DNA of 64,000 nt from Hemibagrus wyckioides (GCF_019097595.1 NC_080718.1:21540657-21604656); one strand, 5' to 3'; positions 11,707 to 24,568 are shown, counted from the stretch's first letter. A program made the numbers and translations. The notes: generated by a model not told the origin, from the sequence alone.

Positions 11707-12259
11707 CACTACCAGTCAAAAGTTTAGACACACCTTCTAATTCCATGGTCTTTCCTGATGTTTATTTCTTTCTACATTGTAAAACAATGCTGAAGGCGGC
11801 CAAAATACACAATAATCTCGTTTGAACAGTTGATATTGAGATATGTCTGCTACTGATGCTCTGTAAAGCCTTCATAACGGCTCTAATCTGAGGTGCTGTT
11901 AATTGGTGATTTCTGAGGCTGGTGACTCTAAATGAACTTCTCCTCTGCAGCAGAGGTCAGTTTTGGTCTTGCTTTACTGGGATGGTCTTCATGTGAGCCA
12001 GTTTCATCATGGTGCTTGATGGGTTTTGCAAATGCACTTGACAATACTGTTCTTGCAAAAACTATTCCAGAACACCTGACCTTCGTGTCTTAAAATAACA
12101 ACTGACTGTTTTTTTGTTGTCATTACATATGGATTACTTAAGTCCATGTGTGTTATTTCATAGTTTTGAAATCTCCGGTATTGTTCTAGAATGTAGAAAT
12201 TAAATTCCTAAACAAAAAACATTCAATTAAAAGGTGTGTCCAAACTTTTGACTGGTAGT
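11707..12259. mobile_element. Tc1-type MITE nested in LINE, copy 1
   Basis: Inverted ends cactaccagtcaaaagttt and aaacttttgactggtagt flank about 550 bp with no transposase frame. A TA precedes the left end. The same insertion is present at the same site in the second LINE copy (28,785-29,336), so it predates the block duplication. Confidence 0.75.
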
Positions 12260-12353
12260 ATAGTGCAAAATAGAATTAAACATAAATATAAATATAGCAG
12301 CAGATGTAATAAACACAAGGGTTGAGGTACTGCAATAGTTTGAACAATATAAG

Positions 12354-12447
12354 TTATGTGTGTGTGTCCACACAGGTGAGAGAGTGTGTTTGTGTGTGTG
12401 TGCATGTATGTGTGAGAGACAGAGAGTTTTGTACAGTTCAGTCCTGA

Positions 12448-12513
<66 letters not shown>

Positions 12514-12565
12514 CAGTTCAGTCCTGTGTGTGTGTGTGTGTGTGTGTGTGTGAGTGAAAGAGAGA
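12354..12565. repeat. GT and GA microsatellites
   Basis: Runs of (GT)n and (GA)n inside the LINE 3' UTR. They produce spurious open frames on both strands. A shorter version is at 29,447-29,575. Confidence 0.9.
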
Positions 12566-13117
12566 GAGTTTTGTACAGTTCAGTCCTGGGTGTTGAGAAG
12601 CCTGATAGCTTGAGGAAAGAAACTGTTACACAGTCTGGTTGTGAGGGCCCAAATGCTCCAGTACCTCTTTCCAGATGGCAGGAAGGTGAAGAGTGTGTGT
12701 GAGAGGTGTGTGGGGTCATCCACAATGCTGTTGGCTTTGCGGATGCAGCGTGCAGTGTAAATGTCCGTGATAGAGGGGAGAGAGACTCCGATGATCTTCT
12801 CAGCTGTCCTCACTATCCGCTGAAGGGTCTTGCGATCCGAGACGGTGCAGTTCCCAAACCAGGCAGTGATGCAGCTGCTCAGGATGCTCTCGATGGTCCC
12901 TCTGTAGAAGACAGTCAGGATAGGGGAAGGGAGATGGGCTTTCCTCAGCCTCCTCAGGAAGTAGAGGCGCTGCTGGGCTTTCTTGGTGATGAAGTTGGTG
13001 TTGAGTGACCAGGTGAAGTTCTCTGCCAGATGAACACCAAGGAATTTGGTGCTCTTAGATGAGGACTCCCTCTGTCTGTTATATTAGTGACTGCAGTAAC
13101 ATCAGTGCAGGTGTTTT

Positions 13118-13400
13118 TGTTCAGCAGTGCAGCACTGTCCTCTACATCCAGATCATTCGCAGTTAAAGATCCATTTGCAGCAATTTCTTTAACAATAAAA
13201 AAAAATGTGTTTCTGTCCACAGAGCCAAACCCTGGTTCACCTCTGGTCCTTGTGTACACAATGAACTCCATGCTTTCTCTTTGGCTCTGTCTGTACCAGA
13301 ACATCTGATTGTAGCTAGCATCTTTATTATGACTACACTTCATTTCAGTAGATTCTCCTTTAAGATGCCAGACGACACTAGGGATTTGGAAGACTCCATT
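13118..13400 (-). pseudogene. Family-A V pseudogene (A4), CDR3 and heptamer deleted
   Basis: The V exon keeps CSHNKDASYNQMFWYRQ, the TRTRGEP CDR2 and most of FR3, up to DVEDSA. It then joins the RSS spacer remnant directly: a deletion of about 44 nt removes YFCAV and the heptamer, leaving only the nonamer side. CAG lies at both edges of the deletion. The acceptor side (gttacagaagac) leads into unrelated spacer and no leader exon follows. A8 is its duplicate. Confidence 0.85.
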
Positions 13401-13798
13401 GTCTTCTGTAACTTCTGCATGTGTATCATCAAACTTTTCTCAGTTTCTTAAGATGCAAAATTCCCCTACATGGGAGAGGGTGAAACAGTCTTCCTAAAAA
13501 TGCAGATGACTGAACAAGCAAATAGGACTGGTCTCTTCTTGACCGGAAAGAAACTCGAATAAAAGAAAATGTGATACTTTTACATTTACACTTACAGTTG
13601 GTACTTCATTGTTTAAGGTATGTTTGAAGTTAATACAGCTGCTTATACTTTGATTACTATAGTTTGGTTTAATCATGTATGTTAAAAAAAACACTGGCAA
13701 TATATCAGTTCCAGACCACAGGAGCAGGTGTTAATGAGGTGCTGAGAATATTTACACAGAGGTTTTTGTACTGAATAAAGCAGATATGCAGCACTGTG

Positions 13799-14231
13799 TT
13801 ATAAGCAGCACAGAAGTACACTGCACTGTCATTGGATGAAAGATTTTTGATGGTCAAAGAGACATTTTTGCTTCCATCCCCAACAATCTCCACTTTAAGC
13901 TTAAAATCATTTTCAGTTTGTGGTGTTGATGTTCCCACTTGATATCCAATAAAGGTCAGTCCCTGGTCTTGTCTGTACCAAAGGATTCGATTATAATTTG
14001 GTACACTGTGTTCACACTGGATTTTAACAGATTTTTGATGATTGCCAAAGAGATCAGGAGGATTCTGGTTAACACGATTACTCTGAGAAAAACCTGCAAT
14101 GAGAGAAAGTATTGACTGTAATGATATTAAATGACATTAATATAACAGTGCTTAAACAACATTAATATGAATAAAAGTTTACCTCCAGGACATATCACTA
14201 ACACCCATATAATACTGGCAGCTCGGATCAT
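13799..14231 (-). CDS. TCR V gene, family B (B5)
   Basis: Leader exon 14183-14231; V exon 13799-14093; RSS 13761-13798. CDR1 is HSVPNYNR (Asn variant shared with B9). CDR2 is YQVGTSTPQTE. It ends CAAYN rather than CAAYY, like B7. Intact. The promoter lacks the octamer-like box through a deletion of about 14 bp also present in B6, B8 and B12. Confidence 0.9.
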
Positions 14232-14898
14232 GTTGAACGTCTGAATGTCTGTTTTAAACTGAGCTGATTTGATGTAATAAAACATGTGATCAGGTTTCCC
14301 TCATGCTTTAACAGCACAGCGCCCACATATGAGGAAAATGAGAACTGCATGTCTGTTGAGAAAAAACAGAAATTATCGCAAAGTGGAAAGAATACTGTGA
14401 GGAAATGATGATTTATAGCTGGATAACATAAGTGATAACAGAAACAAACTTATTTTGAGGATGATACAAATCAGAAAATGTAACATTAACAAAAGACAAG
14501 TATAATATAATTATTTAATTAAATAAATTCTTTTAGTTCAATGGAAGTATGTTATTGGTCCATTTCCAACAGGAACAAACTAGTTTTGAAGATGTTTCAC
14601 ATCATTAAATGTAACTTAAACAAAAGACAAGTATGATGTCTTATTTAATTACAATAATAAATGTTAATTTCTATGTAAGTATGCTGTTGCTCCATCTCTA
14701 AAGGACAACCTATATGATATTATTGTGTAATAGTCTGGTATAATGAGATGTATATTGAGTTTCACTGCCCAGTTTTGACAAAGGGATTATTCTAAACATT
14801 TATTAGACGAGGACTCCCTCTGTCTGTTTTATTAGTGACTGCAGTAACATCAGTGCAGGTGTTTTTGTTCAGCAGTGCAGTAACTCTGTAACACTGTG

Positions 14899-15331
14899 TT
14901 CTCTTACTGCACAGAAATACACAGCACTGTCCTCTATATCCAGATCCTTCACAGTTAAAGATCCATTTGCAGCAATGTTTTTAACAGTTAAAAATTTATT
15001 TCTATCCACAGAGCCAAACTCTGGTTCACCACTGGGTGTTTTGTACACGATGAACTCCATGCTCTCTCCTTGGCGTTGTCTGTACCAGTACATCTGATTA
15101 TACCCAAGACCTTTATTATGACTGCATTTCATTTCTGCAGATTCTCCTTTAGGATGCCAGAGGACACTGGGGGTTTGGAAGACTCCATCATCTTCTGCTA
15201 AAACTAAAGGACAACAAATGATTTGAATTAATGGTTTAATTTGCATTTACAAATCCTGTTCAGTTTGTAAAATATCTCATACCTGATGTCCAGTAAAGCA
15301 GGAAATGGAGACTGATTATAGCACAGATCAT
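14899..15331 (-). CDS. TCR V gene, family A (A5)
   Basis: Leader exon 15283-15331; V exon 14899-15197; RSS 14860-14898. AEDDGVFQTPSVLWHPKGES leads to CDR1 GLGYN, unique in the array. CDR2 is KTPSGEPEF; it ends CAVRE. Intact, with an exact promoter decamer. Flanking sequence matches A11 at 38.2 kb. Confidence 0.9.
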
Positions 15332-15464
15332 ACTGGTTTAAGCTGGTTGTAGGGGATAAGAGGAGCTCTACAGTCTGTTGCAGATAAATCATGATAAGGA
15401 TCAGCTGGAGGAAGTGACATCAATCTTTCTGAAGTCTTCCTGTCACATGATGAATTCTGAATTA

Positions 15465-15840
15465 ACATCTGGCTGCAGATTTTTAATGGTAAGTATCTCA
15501 TCATATCGTCCATTTTCATGCAGCTCGATTTTGGATTTCGGGGAATCTTCAGGATATGGAGAATTTGTATTCAAATATCCAACAAGCTTTAACTGTATTG
15601 TTTATACCACATCATGAATTGAGGGTCAGGTATGGAGTGAAAACTGTATTTTCTTGAATGAATTAGGAGTCTGATGAACACTGTTAGCTGCAGGAGATCT
15701 TCCTGTATTATACATTTGATATAATCACTGCTTTCGACCTGAATTGTGCAACATTTTTGCCACAATACAGTAAATTAAGAAAGATCACTATTGATATTGA
15801 TAATGAACAATGCAGATAAAGTAATGAGAACGATGTTCAT
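15465..15840 (-). pseudogene. Family-C V pseudogene (C3), 3' truncated
   Basis: Leader-like ATG at 15,838-15,840. FR1 has the ~20-nt loss removing the first Cys, and the frame is then broken. FR3 stops at about 15,465 inside KNLQ: the second Cys position and whole RSS are missing, and the sequence runs straight into the A5 upstream region. C10 (38.8 kb) has the identical breakpoint. Confidence 0.8.
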
Positions 15841-16238
15841 CGTTGCTCTTCATCTGAGTCAAATGCAGCATGAGTATCTTCTAAGTTTTCTTAGTTTCTT
15901 AAGATGCAAAATGCCCCTACATAGGAGAGGGTGAAAAAGTCTTCCTGAAAAAGCAGATGACTGAAAAAGCAAATAGATTAGATTGGTCTCTTCTTGAGCA
16001 GAAAATTTGATAAATTTTTACAAAATTACATGTGGTAGTTACAACTGCTTATATTTTAGATTACTATAATTGTTTCTAATTGTATACGTGTGACTTTTCT
16101 GTTAAAAAAAAAAAACAACAAACAAAAAAAACACTGGCAATATATCAATTCCAGACCACAGGAGCAGGTGTTAATGAGGTGCTGAGAATATTTACACAGA
16201 GGTTTTTGTACTGAATTGAGCAGATATGCAGCACTGTG

Positions 16239-16671
16239 TAATAAGCAGCACAGAAGTACACTGCACTGTCATTGGATGAAAGATTTTTGATGGTCAAAGA
16301 GACATTTTTGTTTCCATCCCCAACAATCTCCACTTTAAGCTTAAAATCATTTTCAATTTGTGGTGTTGATGATCCCAATTTATGTCCAATAAAGGTCAGT
16401 CCCTGGTCTTGTCTGTACCAAAGGATTCGATCATAACTTTGTACACTGTGGTCACACTGGATTTTAACAGATTTTTGATGGTTGCCAAAGACATCAAGAG
16501 GATTCTGGTTAACACGATTACTCTGAGAAAAACCTGCAATGAGAGAAAGTACTGACTGTAATGATTTTAAATGACATTAATATAACAGTGCTTAAACAAC
16601 ATTAATATGAATAAAAGTTTACCTCCAGGACATATCATTAAAACCCATATAATACTGGCAGCTCGGATCAT
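16239..16671 (-). CDS. TCR V gene, family B (B6)
   Basis: Leader exon 16623-16671; V exon 16239-16533; RSS 16201-16238. CDR1 is CDHSVQSYDR; CDR2 is HKLGSSTPQ, where His replaces the usual Tyr. It ends CAAYY. Intact. Promoter octamer box deleted. Confidence 0.9.
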
Positions 16672-17269
16672 GTTGAACGTCTGAATGTCTGTTTTAAACT
16701 GAGCTGATTTGATGTAATAAAACATGTGATCAGGTTTCCCTCATGCTTTAACAGCACAGCGCCCACATATGAGGAAAATGAGAACTGCACGTCTGTTGAG
16801 AAAAAACAGAAATTATCGCAAAGTGGAAAGAATACTGTGAGGAAATGATGATTTATAGCTGCTATTACATAAGTGATAACAGAAACAAACTTATTTTGAG
16901 GATGTTACAAATCAAAAAATGTAACATTAACAAAAGACAAGTATAATATAATTATTTAATTAAATAAATTATTTTAGTTCAATGGAAGTATGTTATTGGT
17001 CCATTTCCAACAGGAACAAACTAGTTTTGAAGATGTTTCACATCATTAAATGTAACTTAAACAAAAGACAAGTATGATGTCATTATTTAATTACAAAAAT
17101 AAATCTTGATTTCTATGTAAGTATGCTGTTGCTCCATCTCTAAAGGACAATCTATATGATATTATTGTGTAATAGTCTGGTATAGTGAGATGTATATTGA
17201 GTTTCACTGCCCAGTTTTGACAAAGGGATTATTCTAAACATTTATTAGACAAGGACTCCCTCTGTCTCC

Positions 17270-19035
17270 CTCTGCCCTTCCCATCAACTTGTGACCTTAA
17301 CATGCAAATCACCCTGCGCCTAGCAGTTTTACTGCCGTTAAAAGTCAACAAGAATTCCCTAATCTAAACCAAATCAATGCCTTGACCGGGGGATGACCAA
17401 AGTTCTGACTGAAGACACACACACACACACACATATACATACACACACACACACCCACACACACCCACACACACACACACACATATATACACACACATAC
17501 ACACACACACACACACACGCACACCCAAAGCATCTGGAAACGCTCATCCTGACCCCCACACGCACACACATAAGGAGAGTTCCTTGAACTTCCTTGAAGT
17601 TTTAATAAAACAATAGTAAAACCCTACCTGACCCATGCCTAACACACCTGTATATGTATTCCCCTTTTGCCTTTATATTTTTATGGGTTTATTACCACTC
17701 ATGACCTGTTGTTCTGTTTTTCATGAAACAGAACCATGTTTTATAAGATAAGAATGTATGTTTTAATTGCCTATACCCAGTTTCCTTTCCTCTCATACTG
17801 TTTCTTTCATGTCTACTATCAAAATGATCCGCTTTTACTTTTATAAGCAACAGTGTATGCCATGTGGTCATCCAAGTACATAATATGAGCCTACGATACT
17901 TCAACTGAATCTTTATCCATTCCTGACTTCACCATAAAGTATGCAAATGAGTGACGGAGCGGAGACAAAGAAACGTTTCCCTCCAAAAGTTCAGGTGTTG
18001 GATTGGTCACTCTGAAAAACTGGGCGCGACCAAGGGATCAATAAAAACCCTAAGCACCCATCTATAGTAGCTTTTTAGCTTTTTGGCTTTTTTAGCTTTG
18101 GCTTTTTGCTCAGCTTTTTGCTCTGCTCAGCTCGGCTTGGCCCACGGGGGCCAACCCCCTCTCCGCTCTGCGGTCGGGGGGCCCGTGCGCCTTTTCTTCC
18201 CGGCACGATCTCTTCTATCGTCGCCCGACTCGACGCCGATCTTTCTTCGGGACAAGACTTTCACTTTCTCTTGAGACTTTGCCGGCAGCTTCAATCGAGG
18301 AACTTGGCACCACCGAAACCTTTTTCGTTCCAGCAGAATTTCTTGCTCAGTCCGAGGACTTTGAATCTCCGAACCTCCTTGATCCACTACATCAGGACGC
18401 TTGTCAACGAACCAATGCAAGTAAAAGCTACTAATTATTTTAGATCCGCAATTTTAAGCTGAAGCCCCTTTATTAAGGCGAAATTACCTTGACGATTCTC
18501 ACACGTGGTAATCAAAACTCGATCTGAAACTTGCCATATTTGATCTCTTCTCTGTTTCCTTATCTCTCTCTCTCTCTCTCTCTCTCTCGCGTTCTGATTT
18601 CCTCCGTATTCCCTTCCTTAATCTCCATCTCTCTTTGCCTACTTATCCCCTCTCTATGGTCCTTAACCTGTCTTTTATGTATGTGTGTCGTAGTTAGTAT
18701 GTGTTGTGTGTTTTTGTTTTATTAAATGTATTTTATTCACGAGTGATTGTCTCTGTGCTTTGCTCACAATTTCGGGGTCCCTGAATATTGCTCTTGCTAC
18801 ATGCTAAATTACAGCTAGTACTTTATAAAGTAGTTATTCTTTCTTGGCCAGGAAGATGACTTTCCCTGGAATTAATGCATAATTATTCTGTCTGTTCGGT
18901 GGACGAACAAATCAAATAATTGTGTTATTGATTCTCTGACCGTTAGTTCTAAGAACCCCCATTTGAATATTTATAATTAATTATAACCAGTTATAATTAC
19001 ACTTAAATATTTAAATTTTGAGCTAGATTCGCTAC
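17270..19035 (+). mobile_element. Solo LTR copy 1, 5' truncated
   Basis: Matches copies 2 and 3 from the phrase cccatcaacttgtgacc to the end cgctaca, but lacks the first ~290 bp. On the left it abuts family-A downstream sequence (ggactccctctgtct). On the right it meets family-A V-exon sequence (gatccatttgcagc, 19,036 to about 19,078). No gag/pol or primer-binding site is present. A TATA-like caataaaaaccc and an attaaa signal give plus orientation. Confidence 0.75.
17417..17519. repeat. CA/TA microsatellite
   Basis: (CA)n with TA interruptions inside LTR copy 1; much shorter in copies 2 and 3. Confidence 0.95.
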
Positions 19036-19078
19036 AGATCCATTTGCAGCAGTTTCTTTAACAGTGAAAAATTTGTTT
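19036..19078 (-). pseudogene. Family-A V-exon fragment at LTR edge
   Basis: About 43 bp of family-A FR3 (the stretch encoding KFFTVKETAANGS in other copies) directly abuts the LTR end, then jumps to the C4 downstream flank. It is all that remains of an A gene here. Identical fragment at 25,052-25,094. Confidence 0.75.
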
Positions 19079-19199
19079 CATTTATTTTCATGGTGATTGT
19101 TGAACATGTAGTGTGAAGCCTAATGCAGGTAGATTGTGCTGTTTTGAAGGAGGAGGTTTTGTCATACATCAGAGTCCTGTAGCACTGTGTCTAATCTCA

Positions 19200-19346
19200 C
19201 TGCACTGAAATAAACTGCACTGTCATCTAGCTGAAGATTTTTAATGGTAAGTATCCCATCATTTTGTGCATTTCCATGTAGCTTGATTTTGGATTTCAGG
19301 GAATCTACAAAATATGGAAAATTTGTAGATTCCTGTATTTTCTTGC
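19200..19346 (-). pseudogene. Family-C V pseudogene fragment (C4)
   Basis: Heptamer 19,193-19,199. Only FR3 and a short piece of FR1 (KIQEST) remain. The 5' end breaks off near 19,346 into the B7 downstream flank. Second Cys is Ser. Duplicate of C6. Confidence 0.8.
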
Positions 19347-19693
19347 AAAATTCCCCTACATGAGAGAGGGTGAAACAGTCTTCCTGAAAATGCAGATGAC
19401 TGAAAAACCAAATAGCTTAGACTGGTCTCTTCTTGACCGGAAAGAAACTCGAATAAAAGAAAATGTGATACTTTTTACATTTACACTTACAGTTGGTACT
19501 TCATTGTTTAAGGTATGTTTGAAGTTAATACAGCTGCTTATACTTTGATTACTATAGTTGGGTTTAATCATGTCTGTTAAAAAAAACACTGGCAATATAT
19601 GAATTCCAGACCACAGGAGCAGGTGTTAATGAGGTGCTGAGAATATTTACACAGAGGTTTTTGTACTGAATAAAGCAGATATGCAGCACTGTG

Positions 19694-20126
19694 TTATAAG
19701 CAGCACAGAAGTACACTGCACTGTCATTGGATGAAAGATTTTTGATGGTCAAAGAGACATTTTTGTTTCCATCCCCAACAATCTCCACTTTAAGCTTAAA
19801 ATCATTTTCAATTTGTGGTGGTGATGTTCCCACTTGATATCCAATAAAGGTCAGTCCCTGGTCTTGTCTGTACCAGTTGATTTGATTATAACTTGGTACA
19901 CTGTGTTCACACTGGATTTTAACAGATTTTTGATGGTTGCCAAAGACATCAAGAGGATTCTGGTTAACACGATAACTCTGAGAAAAACCTGCAATGAGAG
20001 AAAGTATTGACTGTAATGATATTAAATGACATTAATATAACAGTGCTTAAACAACATTAATATGAATAAAGGTTTACCTCCAGGACATATCATTAAAACC
20101 CATATAATACTGGCAGCTCGGATCAT
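19694..20126 (-). CDS. TCR V gene, family B (B7)
   Basis: Leader exon 20,078-20,126; V exon 19,694-19,988; RSS 19,656-19,693. FR1 has VNQNPLDVFGN. CDR1 is HSVPSYNQ, CDR2 is YQVGTSPPQ, and the end is CAAYN. Intact. Octamer variant GTGCAAAT upstream. Confidence 0.9.
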
Positions 20127-20657
20127 GTTGAACGTCTGAATGTCTGTTTTAAACTGAGCTGATTTGCACTCATGTGTCTGATGTAATAAAACCTGTGATC
20201 AGGTTTCCCTCATGCTTTAACAGCACAGCGCCCACATATGAGGAAAATGAGAACTGCATGTCTGTTGAGGAAAAATAGAAATTATGGCCAAGTGGAAAGA
20301 ATACTGTGAGGGAATGATGATTTATAGTTGCTATTAAATAAGTGATAACAGGAACAAACGTGGTTTTAAATGTAATATAAACAAAAGACAAGTATGATGC
20401 CATTATTTAATTAAATAACTAATTTTAGATTCTATGTAAATACGTGGTTGCTCCATCTCTAAAGGACATCCTATATGATATTATTGTGTAATAGTCTGGT
20501 ATAGTGAGATGTATACTGAGTTTCACTGCCCAGTTTTGACAGGGATTATTCTAAACATTTATTAGACGAGGACTCCCTCTGTCTGTTTTATTAGTGACTG
20601 CAGTAACATCAGTGCAGGTGTTTTTGTTCAGCAGTGCAGTAACTCTGTAACACTGTG

Positions 20658-21094
20658 TTTTCCTACTGCACAGAAATACACAGCACTGTCCTCTATATCC
20701 AGATCCTTCACAGTTAAAGATCCATTTGCAGCAATGTTTTTAACAGTTAAAAATTTATTTCTATCCACAGAGCCAAACTCTGGTTCACCACTGGGTGTTT
20801 TGTACACGATGAACTCCATGCTCTCTCCTTGGCTCTGTCTGTACCAGTACATCTGATTGTAGGTAGCACCTTTATTATGACTGCACTTCATTTCTGCAGA
20901 TTCTCCTTTAAGATGCCAGGCAACACTGGGCATTTGGAAGACTCCATCATCTTTTGCTAAAACTAAAGGACAACAAACAAATGACTTAAATTAATGGTTT
21001 AATTTGCATTTACAAATCCTATTCAGTTTGTAAAATATCTCATACCTGATGTCCAGTAAAGCAGGAAATGGAGACTGAGTACATCACAGATCAT
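20658..21094 (-). CDS. TCR V gene, family A (A6)
   Basis: Leader exon 21,046-21,094 (MICDVLSL); V exon 20,658-20,956; RSS 20,619-20,657. Starts AKDDGVFQMPSVAWHLKGES; CDR1 GATYN, CDR2 KTPSGEPEF. It ends CAVGK, the Gly-Lys class shared with A7 and A12. Intact, with decamer. Confidence 0.9.
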
Positions 21095-21414
21095 ACTGGT
21101 TTAAGCTGGTTGTAGGAGATAAGAAGAGCTCTATAGTTTGCTGCAGATAAATCCTGTTAAGGATCAGCTGGAGGAAGTGACATCAATCCTTCTGAAGTCT
21201 TCCTGTCACATGATGAATTCTGAATTAGTATGCTTTGTGGTAATTAAATCCTATGTTTTCATTTTAATGTAAAGTTGAGTCTTATTTTATTATCATATCT
21301 GTAACGCAGGTTCATGGTGATTGTTGAACATGTAGTGTGAAGCCTAATGCAGGTAGATTGTGCTGTTTTGAAGGAGGAGGTTTTGTCATACATCAGAGTC
21401 CTGTAGCACTGTGT

Positions 21415-21753
21415 CTAATCTCACTGCACTGAAATAAACTGTACTGTCATCTAGCTGCAGATTTTTAATGGTAAGTATCCCATCATATCGTCCATTTCCA
21501 TGCAGCTTGATTTTGGATTTCAGGGAATCTTCAGAATATGGAAAATTTGTAGATTCTTGTATTTTCTTGAATAAATTAGGAGTCTGATGAACACTGTTAG
21601 CTGCAGGAGATCTTCCTGTATTATATATTTGATATAATCACTGCTTTCGACCTGAATTGTGCAACATTTTTGTCACAATACAGTAAATTAAGAAAGATCA
21701 CTATTGATATTGATAATGAACAATGCAGATAAAGTAATGAGAACGATGTTCAT
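21415..21753 (-). pseudogene. Family-C V pseudogene (C5)
   Basis: Leader-like ATG at 21,753. Internal deletion of CDR1/FR2 as in C2, second Cys to Ser, heptamer 21,408-21,414 with shortened spacer. Confidence 0.8.
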
Positions 21754-22130
21754 CTTTGCTCTTCATCTGAGTCAAATGCAGCATGTGTATCTTCTAAGTT
21801 TTCTCATCTTTCTTAAGATGCGAAATTCCCCTACATAGGAGAGGGTGAAAAAGTCTTCCTGAAAAAGCAGATGACTGAAAAAGCAAATAGCATAGACTGG
21901 TCTCTTCTTGACCAGAAACTGATAAAGTTTTACAAACTTACATGTGGTGCTTACAACTGCTTATACTTTAGATTACTGTAATTGCCTCTAATTATATAAG
22001 TGTGACTTTTCTGTTAAAAAAAACACTGGCAATATATCAATTCCAGACCACAGGAGCAGGTGTTAATGAGGTGCTGAGAATATTTACACAGAGGTTTTTG
22101 TACTGAATTGAGCAGATATGCAGCACTGTG

Positions 22131-22563
22131 TAATAAGCAGCACAGAAGTACACTGCACTGTCATTGGATGAAAGATTTTTGATGGTCAAAGAGACATTTT
22201 TGTTTCCATCCCCAACAATCTCCACTTTAGACATAAAATCATTTTCAATTTTTTGTGATGATGTTCTGTATTGATATCCAATAAAGGTCAGTCCCTGGTC
22301 TTGTCTGTACCAGTTGATTTGATTATAACTTGGTACACTGTGTTCACACTGGATTTTAACAGATTTTTGATGGTTGCCAAAGAGATCAGGAGGATTCTGG
22401 TTAACACGATTACTCTGACAAAAACCTGCAATGAGAGAAAGTATTGACTGTAATGATATTAAATGACATTAATATAACAGTGCTTAAACAACATTAATAT
22501 GAATAAAAGTTTACCTCCAGGACATATCATTAAAACCCATATAATACTGGCAGCTCGGATCAT
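22131..22563 (-). CDS. TCR V gene, family B (B8)
   Basis: Leader exon 22,515-22,563; V exon 22,131-22,425; RSS 22,093-22,130. The mature N-terminus reads GFCQS, an extra Cys in place of Ser. CDR1 is HSVPSYNQ; CDR2 YQYRTSSQK is shared with B12. FR3 is MSKVEIVGDGNKN; it ends CAAYY. Intact. Octamer box deleted. Confidence 0.9.
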
Positions 22564-23075
22564 GTTGAACGTCTGAATGTCTGTTTTAAACTGAGCTGAT
22601 TTGATGTAATAAAACATGTGATCAGGTTTCCCTCACGCTTTAACAGCACAGCGCCCACATATGAGGAAAATGAGAACTGCATGTCTGTTGAGAAAAAGAA
22701 ATTATCGCAAAGTGGAAAGAATACTGTGAGGAAATGATGATTTATAGCTGGATAACATAAGTGATAACAGAAACAAACTTATTTTGAGGATGTTACAAAA
22801 AATGTAACATTAAAAAAAGACAAGTATAATATTATTATTTAATTAAATAACTTCTTTTAGTTCAATGGAAGTATGTTATTGGTCCATTTCCAACAGGAAC
22901 AAACTAGTTTTGAAGATGTTTCACATCATTAAATGTAACTTAAACAAAAGACAAGTATGATGTCATTATTTAATTACAAAAATAAATGTTAATTTCTATG
23001 TAAGTATGCTGTTGCTCCATCTCTAAAGGACAATCTATATGATATTATTGTGTAATAGTCTGGTATAATGAGATG

Positions 23076-24568
23076 TGTAGCGTCTCCAGGTCGGCTCACT
23101 TGCTCATGGGGTCCGTTGCATCCTTCTCAAAAACTCAATTAACTATTACACAGCTCACAACTGAGCTATCACTACTTATAGTCATTTCATTATACCTCAG
23201 CCGACATGCTGTAACTCATGGGAGCCAGGCTCCGGGTTGTCTGATGGCTCTGGATAACCAATGACCCCCCCAACGAGACTGGAGACAAAGGAGGAATCCT
23301 GCCTCCATGAATGTTGGAGTTCTGCAGACCATCAGTACTGATAGCCCAGCCTCACACCCCTGGAACTTCCCATCAACTTGTGACCTTAACATGCAAATCA
23401 CCCTGCGCCTAGCAGTTTTACTGCCGTTAAAAGTCAACAAGAATTCCCTAATCTAAACCAAATCAATGCCTTGACCGGGGATGACCAAAGTTCTGACTGA
23501 AGACACACACATACACACCCGCAACCACACACACACACACAAAGCGTCTGGAAACGCTCATCCTGACCCCCACATGCACACACATAAGGAGAGTTCCTTG
23601 ATTCAAGTTTCAATAAAACAATAGTAAAACCCTACCTGACCCATGCCTAACACACCTGTATATGTATTCCCCTTTTGCCTTTATATTTTTATGGGTTTAT
23701 TACCACTCATGACCTGTTGTTCTGTTTTTCATGAAACAGAACCATGTTTTATAAGATAAGAATGTATGTTTTAATTGCCTATACCCAGTTTCCTTTCCTC
23801 TCATACTGTTTCTTTCATGTCTACTATCAAAATGATCCGCTTTTACTTTTATAAGCAATAGTGTATGCCATGTGGTCATCCAAGTACATAATATGAGCCT
23901 ACGATACTTCAACTGAATCTTTATCCATTCCTGACTTCACCATAAAGTATGCAAATGAGTGACGGAGCGGAGACAAAGAAACGTTTCCCTCCAAAAGTTC
24001 AGGTGTTGGATTGGTCACTCTGAAAAACTGGGCGCGACCAAGGGATCAATAAAAACCCTAAGCACCCATCTATAGTAGCTTTTTAGCTTTTTGGCTTTTT
24101 TAGCTTTGGCTTTTTGCTCAGCTTTTTGCTCTGCTCAGCTCGGCTTGGCCCACGGGGGCCAACCCCCTCTCCGCTCTGCGGTCGGGGGGCCCCGTGCGCC
24201 TTTTCTTCCCGGCACGATCTCTTCTATCGTCGCCCGACTCGACGCCGATCTTTCTTCGGGACAAGACTTTCACTTTCTCTTGAGACTTTGCCGGCAGCTT
24301 CAATCGAGGAACTTTGCACCACCGAAACCTTTTTCGTTCCGGCAGAATCTCTTGCTCAGTCCGAGGACTTTGAATCTCCGAACCTCCTTGATCCACTACA
24401 TCAGGACGCTTGTCAACGAACCAATGCAAGTAAAAGCTACTAATTATTTTAGATCCGCAATTTTAAGCTGAAGCCCCTTTATTAAGGCGAAATTACCTTG
24501 ACGATTCTCACACGTGGTAATCAAAACTCGATCTGAAACTTGCCATATTTGATCTCTTCTCTGTTTCC

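Larger units (their letters stand above)
11313..13055 (-). mobile_element. LINE fragment (L2/CR1-like), copy 1
   Basis: 5'-truncated non-LTR retrotransposon. The minus strand from about 13,055 encodes the C-terminal end of a fish L2/CR1-type ORF2 (phrases such as [14 protein letters not shown] and ADDPTH/VDDPTH-like, then FCNSFFPQAIRLLN). A long 3' UTR with GA/GT tracts follows, then the tail with caataaagctccttgattc and short TTGAATC repeats near 11,313. It is inserted between the A4 RSS region and its downstream flank. A Tc1-type MITE is nested inside. Confidence 0.75.

Noticed and set aside
12360..12725. Open frames through the GT/GA tracts
   Set aside because: Microsatellite artefacts (CVCVC, RERER, THTHTH); no domain or codon signature.
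18083..18725. Open frames in the LTRs on both strands (also 24.1-24.7 and 35.2-35.8 kb)
   Set aside because: They lie across promoter/leader-like LTR sequence, overlap on both strands and match no protein family I know. Conservation among copies is explained by duplication.
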